A stretch of DNA of 64,000 nt from Tillus elongatus (lineage: Eukaryota; Arthropoda; Insecta; Coleoptera; Cleridae), in NCBI GenBank assembly GCA_964006375.1, contig OZ023267.1, forward strand, positions 21,635,739-21,699,738. The letters run 5' to 3'. Numbering within the stretch: position 1 is the stretch's first letter; each line of letters begins with the position of its first letter. The notes below the pieces were generated by a model. The model saw nothing but the letters and a program-made list of their open reading frames with translations. It was not told where the DNA came from and made no database searches. Below are positions 9,193 through 19,524 of this stretch, one piece after another. The position numbers and the translations under genes were made by a program.

Positions 9193-10115
9193 GTTAATTC
9201 CTGGATATAATGGTTGTAGAATAGTTATTAGGGAAGAATGCTTTATTTCTTCAATAGGCGTAGATTATACAGTATAACCTCGACCATCTGGCTCAGTTGA
9301 AATGACGATCAGCATTTACTGCACAATTAAACCGACCGAATCGTGCACGACGTCAGTTGATCCGGAGATTAAAAATCAAAGTGATCGACAACTAATGGCA
9401 CACGGATAAAGTAGATAATAACGAAACGTCTTTAACTAACTCCGCACGAATCAGCACTCCAAAAGCTGGTCACCTTGCGCGTTCGAAAACTTGAGGTTAG
9501 AACTTGACATGGAAATTATTCGCACCAGGATAATCGATACTGTATTGCATTCTGCAGTGTCGAAAGAAATTTTTTAATTATCACAAAAAACAGCTTACCG
9601 AGAGTATGACAATTGCTGGCTTACCATATTGTGTACTCCGAACTGCGAATTTACTTTTTCAGTGCTTCGCTTTTTGCATCTTCTGCATACTGTAACCGTG
9701 ATAACGTTGACTAGTCACCACCCAAAGACTAGTCAACGACCTGTTTTTTTCCATATATGGATAAGATGGCAGCCAAGATGGCGTAGCTAGTACAGACAAG
9801 CGTTATTTTCGTCAAACGAGTGTGGGAAGGGGAAGGTACTCGCCTTCCCCTTCCCAAACGGATTTTACCCCGGGCTCAGAGACTACCCACCGCGCGCACA
9901 AGTGCTATCTCCCAATCGCGCGCATAGCTGTTTACACATCAAAATAGGTCTATGGGCGTATGCTAATAGACGGAACCTAAATTATTAATCCTTTAGAAAA
10001 CTTAATTTCAATATTATAAGTTTACAATTTCCTTTCGGGCAACCTGCCTTTGGCGCCCGGCGCGGGAGCCCTCTTCGCGCCCCCCTAAACACGACTCGGA
10101 TGGTAGCAGGCTAGA
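9193..10115. other. Probable 5' non-coding part and terminus of the hAT element
   Basis: No convincing frame. The tract contains a GC-rich palindrome near 9833-9860 (GGGAAGGGGAAGG and its inverse CCTTCCCCTTCCC) and, at 10020-10115, GGCGCCCGG and GCGCCCCCCTA, like the terminal region of ZMYM1-like hAT elements. The exact end of the element is not defined. Confidence 0.4.
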
Positions 10116-10663
10116 TTCATGGTCATATAGAGCGGGCCTTGAGTAAAAATAGATACATTTATAATTTTACAAACTTTCGAAATGTTTGTAAAAAAGCACC
10201 ACACAAGAGGGAAATCATTCTGTCAGAAGAGAAGGATTTTATGCTAGTAGATAATACAATTAGGGGAAGAAAATCAAAGCTGGAAGATGGAGCTCTTCCA
10301 TATTTTGAAGACGTTGCAGTTGCGAGGTTTGCACAATGCAGCTAGAACTTCTACTTCAAGTTAAACGTCATCACTGCCGAATACAACATGAGCGCAGGCA
10401 CTATCAAGAACAAGCATGAGTTAGAATTCTCAGAGTCTACAGAAACGCCACGAGGGATATCTGAAACAAAGAAGAGTAGAATCATTTCGAAACTAGTTTC
10501 TGTAGTGCAGGTTCGCCGTAAACAGTTCAGGTTTAGTTTGCCGGCTAGCATTAATTTTTGTAATATTTGTGTATTATACACCCATGATGCCATGCTCTCG
10601 TTTAGGATAAAATATTATGTGAGGTTAAATGGAGAGGTTAATGAGGCTAGTATTCTAAAATAA
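10116..10663 (+). other. Two unrecognised open stretches (10139-10345 and 10388-10663)
   Basis: The first (68 codons from a TTG, no ATG at its start) contains SEEKDFMLVDNTIRGRKSKL, and the second (91 codons from ATG) contains NKHELEFSESTETPRG. They are in different frames and separated by 42 bp. Composition is protein-like but I know no family. They could be exons of one degraded element gene, or chance frames. The second ends where the palindromic Gypsy debris begins. Confidence 0.25.
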
Positions 10664-11225
10664 CTTCGGTGTGAGACGGTTCTAAATCTTACTTTGCTTG
10701 TTAAATTTGAAAGGTCCAAAACATAGTTAATAAATGGGCTCTTAGACTATAACCCTTCAACTATACCATCCTCCAGCGGAAGGGCAAGGAAAATGTGGTC
10801 CCCGACTTTCTCTCCAAGTCAGTACTCATGAAGGTAGACGCGGTACAGGTTGCGTCTTATCCTGTTGTCGGCTTCCGTTAACATGTCAGAGAAGGAGCAA
10901 CGGACATGTTTGTATAATAACCCCTTTTCGATCCGCCACTGGGGATATTTTTCAGGCCTGGCACTAATCTTGGCCACCATGCCAAGGTACCAGTGGTCAG
11001 TGGTATTGATGAAGCCGTCAACTGGATAAGGCGCAACCTGTACCGCGTCTACCTTTTATGGGTACTGACCTGGAGAGGAAGTCGGTGACCACATTTTCCT
11101 TGCTCTTCCGGTGGAGGATGGTATAGTTGAAGGGCTGTGGTCTAAGGGCCCATTTATTAACTATTTTTTTGACCTTTCAAATTTATACAAGCAAAGTGAG
11201 GTTTAGAACCGCCTCAGGTGTAATG
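10664..11225. pseudogene. Ty3/Gypsy pol remnant in a palindromic arrangement
   Basis: The left arm (10664-10860, plus strand) reads LQPFNYTIL (frame broken) and KGKENVVPDFLSKS, the RNase H to integrase linker of Gypsy pol. The right arm (11030-11225) is its reverse complement. The spacer, on the minus strand, reads RPEKYPQWRIEKGLLYKHV, the next part of pol. Both copies are broken. The arms are about 195 bp and differ by point changes. Confidence 0.75.
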
Positions 11226-11276
11226 CTAGTAAACTCCAGCTAAAGAACAGGACTCAAACCACATGCTTCTCAATTA

Positions 11277-11650
11277 GGCCCATAATATGATTGTTGAGGA
11301 GAAGGTCAAGCTTCTTAGGGTCACTTTTGATCGGTGAGATGGCACATTTCCTTTCTTTGGTGCTGTCGTCCAATCTGTTTGCTTTCAAACCAACTAGATT
11401 TCGTTTCTCTGATGATCATATTGTAAAGGCCGATAATAGGATTGTTAAGGAGATGGTCAAGCTTCTTAGGGTCACTTTTGATCTATGAAATGGCACATTT
11501 TCTTTCTTTGGTGCTGTCGTCCAATCTGTTTGCTTTCAGATCAACTAGATTTCGTTTGCCTGATGATCATATTGTAAAAGTATACCTTCGGATTGTGCAT
11601 TCTTACACGAATTATGGAGTTCTACTTTGGGAAGATTCTACTGCTCATTG
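11277..11650 (+). pseudogene. LINE RT C-terminal scrap with a 151-bp tandem duplication
   Basis: TTGTTGAGGAGAAGGTCAAG at 11291 and TTGTTAAGGAGATGGTCAAG at 11442 begin two 151-bp units. The reading KVKLLRVTFD, then after the second unit YLRIVHSYTNYGVLLWEDST, matches the thumb region of Jockey-like RTs. Only this short piece remains. Confidence 0.65.
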
Positions 11651-11877
11651 AGAATGGTGGTGGACTAAAACACCGCGTCTCCGGCTAATCAAACCTATTC
11701 TATGAAGTTGTACCAAATGTTTTTGTTATTTTTTTTAACAAGAAGCTTTTCAAAGAGCCAAGTAAAAATCCATTTTCCCCGAATAAAAAAAAAACATAGT
11801 TATTTTATTCGAAATTAATTGTTACATCAAGTATTTGCTTTTTTTACAGATATCAATTTCCCCTACATAAATCTTTT

Positions 11878-12235
11878 ACTAAGTGAGTGGTGAGACACAA
11901 AGTAACGTGCCGCCACCTAGTTGCGGAACCAAATAGTATGTTGTAACGCCAGCTCCAAATAACACAAAGTGTTAAAAAATAGTGACTGTATACAACCAAC
12001 TAACAAATTAGTAAATGTCAGCCCTGGCCCATTTATACCCTAATATAGAGACAAAGTATGTAAGGCTAGATGCATTCTCGCAACAATTAGAATCGTAGAC
12101 CGGTTTCGCTCTAATTAAAGCTCGTCAGTACTGCATACTAATTACAGCGAAAATACACCTCTAAAGTAATACGGCTATGGTGAGACACGAAGTAGCGTAC
12201 CGCCACATAGTTGCGTGTCTCACCACTCACTTAGT
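11878..12235. mobile_element. Fold-back element with perfect 21-bp terminal inverted repeats
   Basis: ACTAAGTGAGTGGTGAGACA at 11878 is matched by its reverse complement ending at 12235; one further base also pairs. The word GAGACACRAAGTARCGTRCC follows the left end and recurs at 12182, so the right end is itself a hairpin. The 358-bp interior has no open frame. No target duplication is clear. Confidence 0.7.
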
Positions 12236-12372
12236 GTTGGAAGGCTGGCTACCATAGCCGTATTACTTTAGAGGTGTATTTTCGCTGCAATTAGTATGCC
12301 ATAGAGATGAGCTCTAATTAGAGCGAAGCCGGTCTACGGTTCTAATTGTTGCGAGAATGCATCTAGCCTTAA
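12069..12372. repeat. Inverted repeat, arms about 115 bp, spacer about 70 bp
   Basis: The arms 12069-12180 and 12253-12372 pair almost completely, for example AGATGCATTCTCGCAACAAT with ATTGTTGCGAGAATGCATCT. The spacer carries the GAGACAC/GTGTCTC hairpin of the overlapping fold-back element. The two structures share the right end of one and the centre of the other. Confidence 0.85.
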
Positions 12373-12374
12373 AT

Positions 12375-13435
12375 ATTTTACCCTATTGACTGCATGGCTT
12401 ATATATTTTTGTGTGCGTATTTGTACTTACACAAATTGTCACATCACTAATCCGATTTTAATTTCGTTTTCTGCGTCTGCAACTGTTATGTTTTGTCATA
12501 TTTCTAGTATTTGTTTGGCTAAAGTCAGTTTTGCCTTTACTAATTTATCAAGGCTATGAAGCATATTTCATTCTACAAGTACCTACCATTGGTAGCTAAA
12601 TATTAAAATCTTACATTTATTACTTTACCAGTATTTAACATTTCTAAAAAACATTAATAAGAAAAACCTCTTAGTATTACGCATTTAATGATTAGTACTT
12701 ACTTATAAGCTGAATCCAAAATTTCATGTGCTTGCCAAAAAAGATGACAGACTTGGTGTGTTTTCAAAAGTTAAAGATATACAACACTTTTACGTAAGAA
12801 TACACATATAGACATTGTGAGAAAAACATTTTCAACACTTAGAATTTGAAAAAAACATATAGACATATCTATATTGAAGAGATATTTAACGACTGTTAAA
12901 CGCATGCGCAATCAATGAATAGTGTGATCAAGCTTGATAGAAGTGTTCGTGAAAGGGTCCAAAAGGGTTTTGAAAAGGGAGGGGTTGGGGTAGAAGACAC
13001 AATCATATCAGGACAAGTTGAGGGGTTACAACACCTATAAATGGGGTAGGTAAAGTGACATTCATATAGCGTTTTTGTGTTTTGTCTATATAAGCATTGT
13101 ACCAAACTTTGTATTAGCTACCATATGCTATTAAATATCAAGAACATATATTAGCTACCATGTCCTATTAAATATCAAGAACATTGAGGTTAGTTTCATT
13201 CTAAATAAAATAATGAACACAATGCAGTTCTTATCAGGAGTGATGCCCAATTGATTTTCATATGTAATCATTAATGTGGATCAGCTAGCGTCCGTGCAAA
13301 AATCAATACTCAAGTTTATATACTTTTAGTGCCTGCAGAGAATCAAGTTTACATTTATTGTTACAAAAATACAACTTTAAATTTATACTATTTACTTTAC
13401 GTGTTCTAAAGTTAAGTAACTGTTCCCGGTTTCGG
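12375..13435. other. No gene recognised
   Basis: AT-rich sequence. A short direct duplication (ATATTAGCTACCAT, at about 13110 and 13148) is the only structure I note. A 69-codon minus-strand frame at 12896-13105 looks like chance. Confidence 0.6.
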
Positions 13436-13437
13436 CA

Positions 13438-14515
13438 TTGCTAGAAACTACCCACACAGCAACATCTGTTGTCGTGGATGGTCATTCCTCTAAACTGTAT
13501 CCAATTAATGCAGGAGTTCCTCAAGGTTCAGCTTTAGCCCCTACTTTGTTTCTTCTCCACATAAATGATCTCCTCTCTAGCACATCCAACCCAGTTCACA
13601 GTTACGCGGACGACAGCACCCTCCACTCCAATATACAATATTCTAAGCCTGTCTCTTTAGCCCAACGAGATGAGGATCGCAGACTCATGGAGGGTTCTAT
13701 CTCCGTGGATCTCCAAAAAATATCAGACTGGGGAAGTAGAAATCTTCTACAATTCAACCCCACCAAATCACAGTCTTGCTTTCTTTCTCATAAGAGATAC
13801 ACTAGCCCTAGAACCATCACAATAAACAACCAAGTTATTCAAAGTAATGAGTCCTTTTCACTTGTTGGCATCTCTGTGGATCGAAATCTCAATTGGCACC
13901 AACATGTTACATCAATTGCAGAAGCGGCTGCTAAGAAATTGGGTTTCCTCCTCCGGGTTCGCAAATACTTTTTACCAGCTAATCTCTATACTTTATATAC
14001 TTCACAAATAAGACTAAACCTCGAATACTGCTCCCACATCTGGGGTGCTTCTGCCGCTTCTACACTCGCTATCCTGGACTCCATTCGGGAGAGAGCTATA
14101 CGTCTCATCGGTGACCCTACCCTCACCCAAAGGCTGCCATTCCTTGCCCACCGACGTGCCGTTGGTGACCTCTCTATCTTTTATAGATATCTGCACGGGC
14201 ACTGCTCAGAGGAGCTTTCTTCCATAGTTCCTCCACCTGCTGCCCCCAACAGATCTACCAGGGGAACAGAGCGAATGCACCCTTTTACTGTCCAGGTCAT
14301 CAGACATATAACATTATGTTATGCCCGCTCTTTTGTCCCGAGGACTTCCAAGTTGTGGAACTCCTTGCCGGCACATGTTTTTCCTTCTCCCCCGAACCTC
14401 CAAACCTTCAAGTCCAGAATTAACAAGTTACCTCTTTCATCTTTGTCGACACCCACGGTACGATAGTATTTAGGCTGTAAGCCTTCGTGGTGTGTTGTTG
14501 AAATAAAATTAAAAA
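13438..14515 (+). pseudogene. 5'-truncated Jockey/CR1-like LINE, family A copy 1
   Basis: A single open frame of 342 codons covers the C-terminal half of RT. Motif B is INAGVPQGSALAPTLFL, the catalytic box is HSYADDSTLHS (YADD, both aspartates kept), and the end motif FVPRTSKLWNSLPAHVFPSP is typical of Jockey/CR1-type proteins. The stop at 14466 is followed by a short 3' UTR (GGCTGTAAGCCTTCGTGG) and an A-rich tail at about 14515. The endonuclease and first half of RT are missing, so the copy is dead, but the surviving frame has no stop. Copies 2 and 3 lie at 17563 and 45850. Confidence 0.9.
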
Positions 14516-14539
14516 AAAAGAATGGATAGACATAGTATT

Positions 14540-14830
14540 CATTTTACGTCCAGGACCATGATGGATATCATATTGACATCCAATGGATATTGTTAGAACA
14601 GAAAAATGTTAATAAATCTTAAATAATGTGAACATAGAAAGATTTCATATTTATTGAATCAAGAATGCATTAGAATTTATGGGTGTATATACTGTATTCA
14701 AGTATGTATATATCCATCAGACATCCAATGGATGTCCATTGGATATCCCATCGATATACAGAAGAAATCCATTAGATGTCCATTGTCCAGCCACCTGATG
14801 TTCCGTTAATATGTTCACACCAGCAGGAAA
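14540..14830. repeat. Cluster of GGATATCC-like palindromes, left
   Basis: Many overlapping variants of TGGATATCCA, TGGATGTCCA and TAGATGTCC. A matching cluster lies at 16012-16290. The spacing of units is irregular. Confidence 0.7.
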
Positions 14831-14839
14831 CAAGATTGA

Positions 14840-16005
14840 TAAATTATAGAAACCGTTGTTTACGCCCGTAAAAGATAAGGGAAGAAAAATAACCCGTTCT
14901 AGCACAAGATTACTGAAAAGTGTCCAAACTAGCGGCAACAATAAATTTCCATCCAAATTCTCATGGCGATTATAACATTATAATAAAATTATTTTTATTT
15001 CAATACAGAGAGTATTATTTTTTATGTCTGTTATTTCGCGAGAAGAATCTATTATCATACTGTTATTCATTTATGCTCCCTCGAAAAATAAACGCGGGAT
15101 CATTTAATAACTCAACTTGGGACATTGGATGCTTGAATTGTTGGCTACAATGACGAAACTCCGTTCGCATTTTGTTTGGTTTGAAGTAGTTTGGACTAAA
15201 GTTGAGGTTATAAAATTTAAAATTGCAACTTGCCATTTTGCATCAACTGCTAAATGAAAAATGAACAACAACCTGCAACTAAGAGGATTGAGATCTTTCT
15301 CAAATTAAATGTGCGTTGTTTTATTAATAAGTTTTGTCGTGATTTCCAGTCAGTAAATAATTTACAGGTGAGTACATAACCTTACACTTTTTAGTTAGGA
15401 AAATATATTTTATAGTTATTTACGTAAATACCAATATTATTTATAGCTGTAAAAAGTACGTTGGTTGATAATAATATGGATAGTCCTCGTAAAACACATA
15501 TTTTTTCGATTTAAGTAAATATTTTTTACTTCGTATTGAAATCAGCGAAAATGGTCCAGTTATATAATGGAAGTTTATGTGTATTTAAAATTGTTCATTC
15601 TACTGGTGGATATTCCCCGTCCTTACTTAGAAACAGATCACTTCCAGTAAATTATGAAAGTAGATCATTTCAGGGTAATTAAAACTATTGGGTATATAGT
15701 CAGTTCCGTCGTGATACTCAACATTAACAGCTGTTAGCTATTATTTTGAAATAATCACTAAACTGTTGTAGTTATAGCTATAGTGAATAAAGTAACATTT
15801 ATAAGCATTTGTTCATATTATTTATTGGATTGTCTTATGAGTTTGATTATAAGCAGTGTCTTTTTTCTTTACAGCAAGAATGCAGACCTAAACCAGATCA
15901 TAGGCCAAGAAGATAAAGTTATTTAAATGATTTTAGAACACAATAAAATATTTGTTTGCTTATATTAGTGTTTCATTGAGGGGACGGGGTTAGAAAGAGA
16001 ATGGT
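14840..16005. other. No gene recognised; interior between two palindrome clusters
   Basis: AT-rich sequence without a convincing frame. It could be the body of a non-autonomous transposon whose subterminal repeats are the two flanking GGATATCC clusters. Confidence 0.35.
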
Positions 16006-16011
16006 GGTGGG

Positions 16012-16290
16012 TTAGCACCAAATATCCATTTCATGTAAAAGTGATATCCATTTGATGACCACATGTATATCCATACAATATCCATTAGACGTATAATGGA
16101 TATCCATTTCGTGACCAATATCCATTATATGTAAATGGATATCCATTGCGTGACCACATGTATATCCATACAACATCCAATAGATATCCACATGGATATA
16201 CAGATTGTTAGATATTGGTAGGATATCTGTATGTCTATTAGATGTCCATTGGATATCCATCGTGTATATCCGTTGGATATCTAATGAACG
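16012..16290. repeat. Cluster of GGATATCC-like palindromes, right
   Basis: Dense variants of ATGGATATCCAT, at least ten in 280 bp. The minus-strand frame through it encodes repeated MDIH/NGY-like words, which follow from the DNA repeat. Confidence 0.75.
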
Positions 16291-16423
16291 TTAATGTGCT
16301 ATGTGGGTGTTCCCTGAGCACAGAGTGACTCGGGTGTAAGATACGAAGCTTCATAAACAAGTCGATAATGTAATAGTATTTTTACATGGTCTTTCATAAA
16401 CAAATCATCTATTTTCAAGATAC

Positions 16424-16640
16424 ATGACCTTCAGTTTTCAACTTGACATCAACTGGCCACCGAAATCGTGTGATCTAACACCGCTCGATTACTTTCTGTG
16501 GGGCTACGTGAAATCTCGAGTCTATAATGACTATCCACAGACAATTGCTGGCTTGAAGGCTAACATAACTCGCGTTCTTCATGAGATTGAGCCTCATTTA
16601 TGCGAAAATATCGTCCAATATTGGCGGCCATTTGGCTAAA
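16424..16640 (+). pseudogene. Mariner-superfamily transposase C-terminus
   Basis: The open stretch holds INWPPKSCDLTPLDYFLWGY, the WPPRSPDLTPLDFFLWG block with the third catalytic D, then KSRVYNDYPQTIAGLKANIT and HEIEPHLCENIV. These are the C-terminal blocks of insect IS630-type transposases. Upstream domains are missing. Confidence 0.88.
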
Positions 16641-16839
16641 ACTATATTCCATACATAATGTCATCAAATATTCTTTAAAATAAAATAAAAATTGTCGCCA
16701 CATCACTTAAACAGGTTGTTTTATTCCATCAAAGTTCGAACGCTCTTAATGAAAAACCGTTTATTACATGGATAACATACTAACATGTTATCAAATTTTT
16801 ACGAATTTTCTGGAAGATAGGTAAAATCACACAAAATTG

Positions 16840-17560
16840 CCCCCTTCCCCTAAACGATATGCTGTATCCGCGCCTGCATGTGGAGGAGTTGATTACTTTG
16901 ATTCATATTGGTAGGGGGCTAAAAGTAGATATTGGGCTACTTAATGAGAATGTGCTGTGAAGAGCACTATTTCAGCGAAGCTGTGGATCGGATTATGAGT
17001 TGTTGACAAAAGGGGATTTATATGCAAAAGAAAAAGTATTGGAGCTTAAACGGAAACCCGTGGTATACCCGCAATAATGTTTAATTCATCTGATGAAACA
17101 CCATCGACAACATGCAAGGAGCACCCCTTTAGAGAACCATATACCCACATTCATAGTTTTAAAGGCAATCAATATGATGGAAGTTTATTGAGGAGATCCG
17201 CATGCCAGACCCGATAGAATGCTTTAGGAATATCAAATAAAATTGTATAATCTCCAAATTTTTCGAGACCGGAATTCCAAACATGAGTGAAGTTCAGAAT
17301 ATCGCCAGGAGCTTGTCTACTGTAGTGTTATCATTACGTACATCTAAAAGAACCATCAGTTTTGTTATTTTAAAGTTTCCCATACTATAACCAGAACCAG
17401 TCTATATATGCAACAGTATTAGTAATGAAATTTACTTGCTGACGATATAAAATTTGCAAAAGAAACAAATGTGTTTCGTAAAATACGGTTCTGGTCAAGT
17501 GGCTTAAAAAAATGTACTGCTAATCAGCGTGGACTTTGAAACTAATACTATCGAAGTGTT
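16840..17560 (-). pseudogene. Jockey-like LINE RT fragment, second family
   Basis: The minus-strand reading gives YTILFDIPKAFYRVWHADLL (RT motif A region), YGSLKG, ELNIIAGIPRVSV, stop, APILFLLHIN (motif B) and NPIHSFAE near the YADD position. Stops and frameshifts are frequent. The motif A reading is KAFYRVWH where functional relatives have KAFDRVWH. The 3' end is interrupted at about 17563 by the tail of another LINE copy. Confidence 0.7.
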
Positions 17561-17562
17561 TT

Positions 17563-18812
17563 TTTTAATTTCAACAACACACCACGAGGGCTTACAGCCT
17601 AAATACTATCGTACCGTGGGTGTTGACAAGGAGGAAAGAGGCAACTTGTTAATTCTGGACTTGAAGGTTTGGGGGTTCGGAGGAGAAAGAAAAACATGTG
17701 CCGGCAAGGAATTCCACAACTTGGAAGTTCTCGGGACAAAAGAGCGGGCATAAAAAGATGTTCTATGTCTGGTGACCTGGACAGTAAAAGGGTGCATTCG
17801 CTCTTTTCCCCTGGTAGATCTGTTGGGGGCAGCAGGTGGAGGAATTATGGAAGAAAGCTCCTCTGAGCAGTGCCCGTGCAGATATCTATAAAATAGAGAA
17901 AGGTCACCAACGGCACGTCTGTGGGCAAGGGATGGCAGCCTTTGGGTGTGGGTAGGGTCACCGATGAGACGTATAGCTCTCTTTTGAATGGAGTCCAGGA
18001 TAGCGAGTGTAGAAGCGGAAGTTGCACCCTAGATGTGGGAGCAGTATTCGAGGTTTGGCCTTATTTGTGAAGTGTATAAGGTATAGAGATTAGCTGGTGA
18101 AAAGTATTTGCGAGCCCGGAAGAGGAAACCTAATTTCTTAGCAGCCGCTTCTGCAATTGTTGTGACATGTTGGTGCCAATTGAGATTTCGATCCACAGAA
18201 ATGCCAATAAGTGAAAAGGACCCATTATTTTGAATAACTTGGTTGTTCATTCTGATGGGTCTAGGGCTGGTGTATCTCTTATGAGATAAAAAGCAAGACT
18301 GATATTTGGTGGAGTTGAATTGTACAAGATTTCTACTTCCCCAGTCTAATATTTTTTGGAGGTCCACAGAGCCAGAACCCTCAATGAGTCTGCGATATCT
18401 ATAAAATAGAGAGAGGTCACCAACGGCACGTCGGTGAGCAAGGGATGGCAGCCTTTGGGTGAGGGTAGGGTCACCGATGAGACGTATAGCTCTCTTTTGA
18501 ATAGAGTCCAGGATAGCGAGCGTAGAAGCGGCAGCGACACCCCAGGTGTGGGAGCAGTATTCAAGGTTTGGCCTTATTTGTGAAGTATATAAGGTATAGA
18601 GATTAAATGGTGAAAAGTATTTGCGATCCCGGAAGAGGAATTCTAATTTATTAGCAACCGCTTCTGCAATTGATGTGACATGTTGGTGCCAATTAAGATT
18701 TCGATTCACAGAAATGCCAACAAGAGAAAAGGACTCATTACTTTGAATAACTTGGTTGTTCATTGTGATGGATCTAGGGCTGGTGTATCTCTTATGAGAA
18801 AGAAAGTAAGAC
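17563..18812 (-). pseudogene. Jockey/CR1-like LINE, family A copy 2, with internal duplication
   Basis: The 3' tail is at 17563 (T-run on the plus strand) and the C-terminus FVPRTSKLWNSLPAHVFLSP at about 17700. The open stretch 18029-18763 contains the same RT segment twice: NNQVIQSNESFSLVGISV through YTSQIRPNLEYCSH, then, after RRLIEGSGSVDLQKILDWGS, a second NNQVIQ through YTSQIRPNLEYCSH. The duplication junction lies near 18395. The YADD box is not included in either copy. Confidence 0.88.
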
Positions 18813-19520
18813 TAATGTATCGAAAAGCAGTAATTAAATTACGGGTAAACCTCTTCATTAATATTTACGTATTATGTAGCGGCTACACACAGTAAACTCG
18901 TTTCGAGTAGCGTAAAAAATATTGATTAACCTGTATTTCGTACATAATGTTAACCTTTGTCAGTTGATAGTTAATTGGTAATTTAATTACATAATCACAA
19001 CGCTTAATCCATGGGACATGGTAATTTTTCCATTAGTTGGCGGAAATTAAATAAACCATAACCTCGACGAGTACAATAAGGTTTTATAAAATAAGTATCA
19101 CGGTGTTTTTGGCATTCATAAAGACATAAGACATGCATTAGTGTCTTGTTTTTATACGGTAACATAAAAATAGATTGTGGGTTCAGAGAAGACAAAAAAA
19201 AAACATTTTGGGGTGATTAAAATTGGTAAATTAACTTTGTTGTCCAGTCTACTAGGTTGTTGTATAAGTTGCCGGCGTTTTCATTAATTTTTTCTTTTTC
19301 TTTAATGAACATATCACATTAAGTAACCAAGAATATATTTGTCTCCATCGTTTACGATTGCGTCCAAACGATATGACAGTTTGTTTATCTCACAGTTGAA
19401 AAAAATGCAAGGGCCACGAGACGAGAAACGTCACTTACGGGAAAACTATTGAAGATAAGTATAGAGGAAGATTTATACCCAGTTTTATAAAACTCGATAA
19501 AATATTTGATTGTTTAAAGT
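18813..19520. other. No gene recognised
   Basis: AT-rich spacer between two LINE copies. The word TTGTATAAGTTGCCGGCGTT near 19261 looks like a transposon terminus but I cannot pair it. Confidence 0.5.
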
Positions 19521-19524
19521 TTTA

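Larger units (their letters stand above)
4070..10115 (-). mobile_element. Dismembered hAT element (ZMYM1-like) with nested insertions
   Basis: On the minus strand, blocks of one hAT transposase lie in the correct order: basic N-terminus (9192-8907), TTF-type zinc finger (7925-7595), DUF4371 region (6510-5923) and its continuation (4137-4070). GC-rich sequence at 10020-10115, with GGCGCCCGG and GCGCCCCCCTA, resembles the terminal region of this hAT group. The gaps hold a Gypsy element, an LTR-like tract, an I-like LINE fragment and Penelope terminal modules. The C-terminal hAT dimerisation region and 3' end are not seen. Confidence 0.7.
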
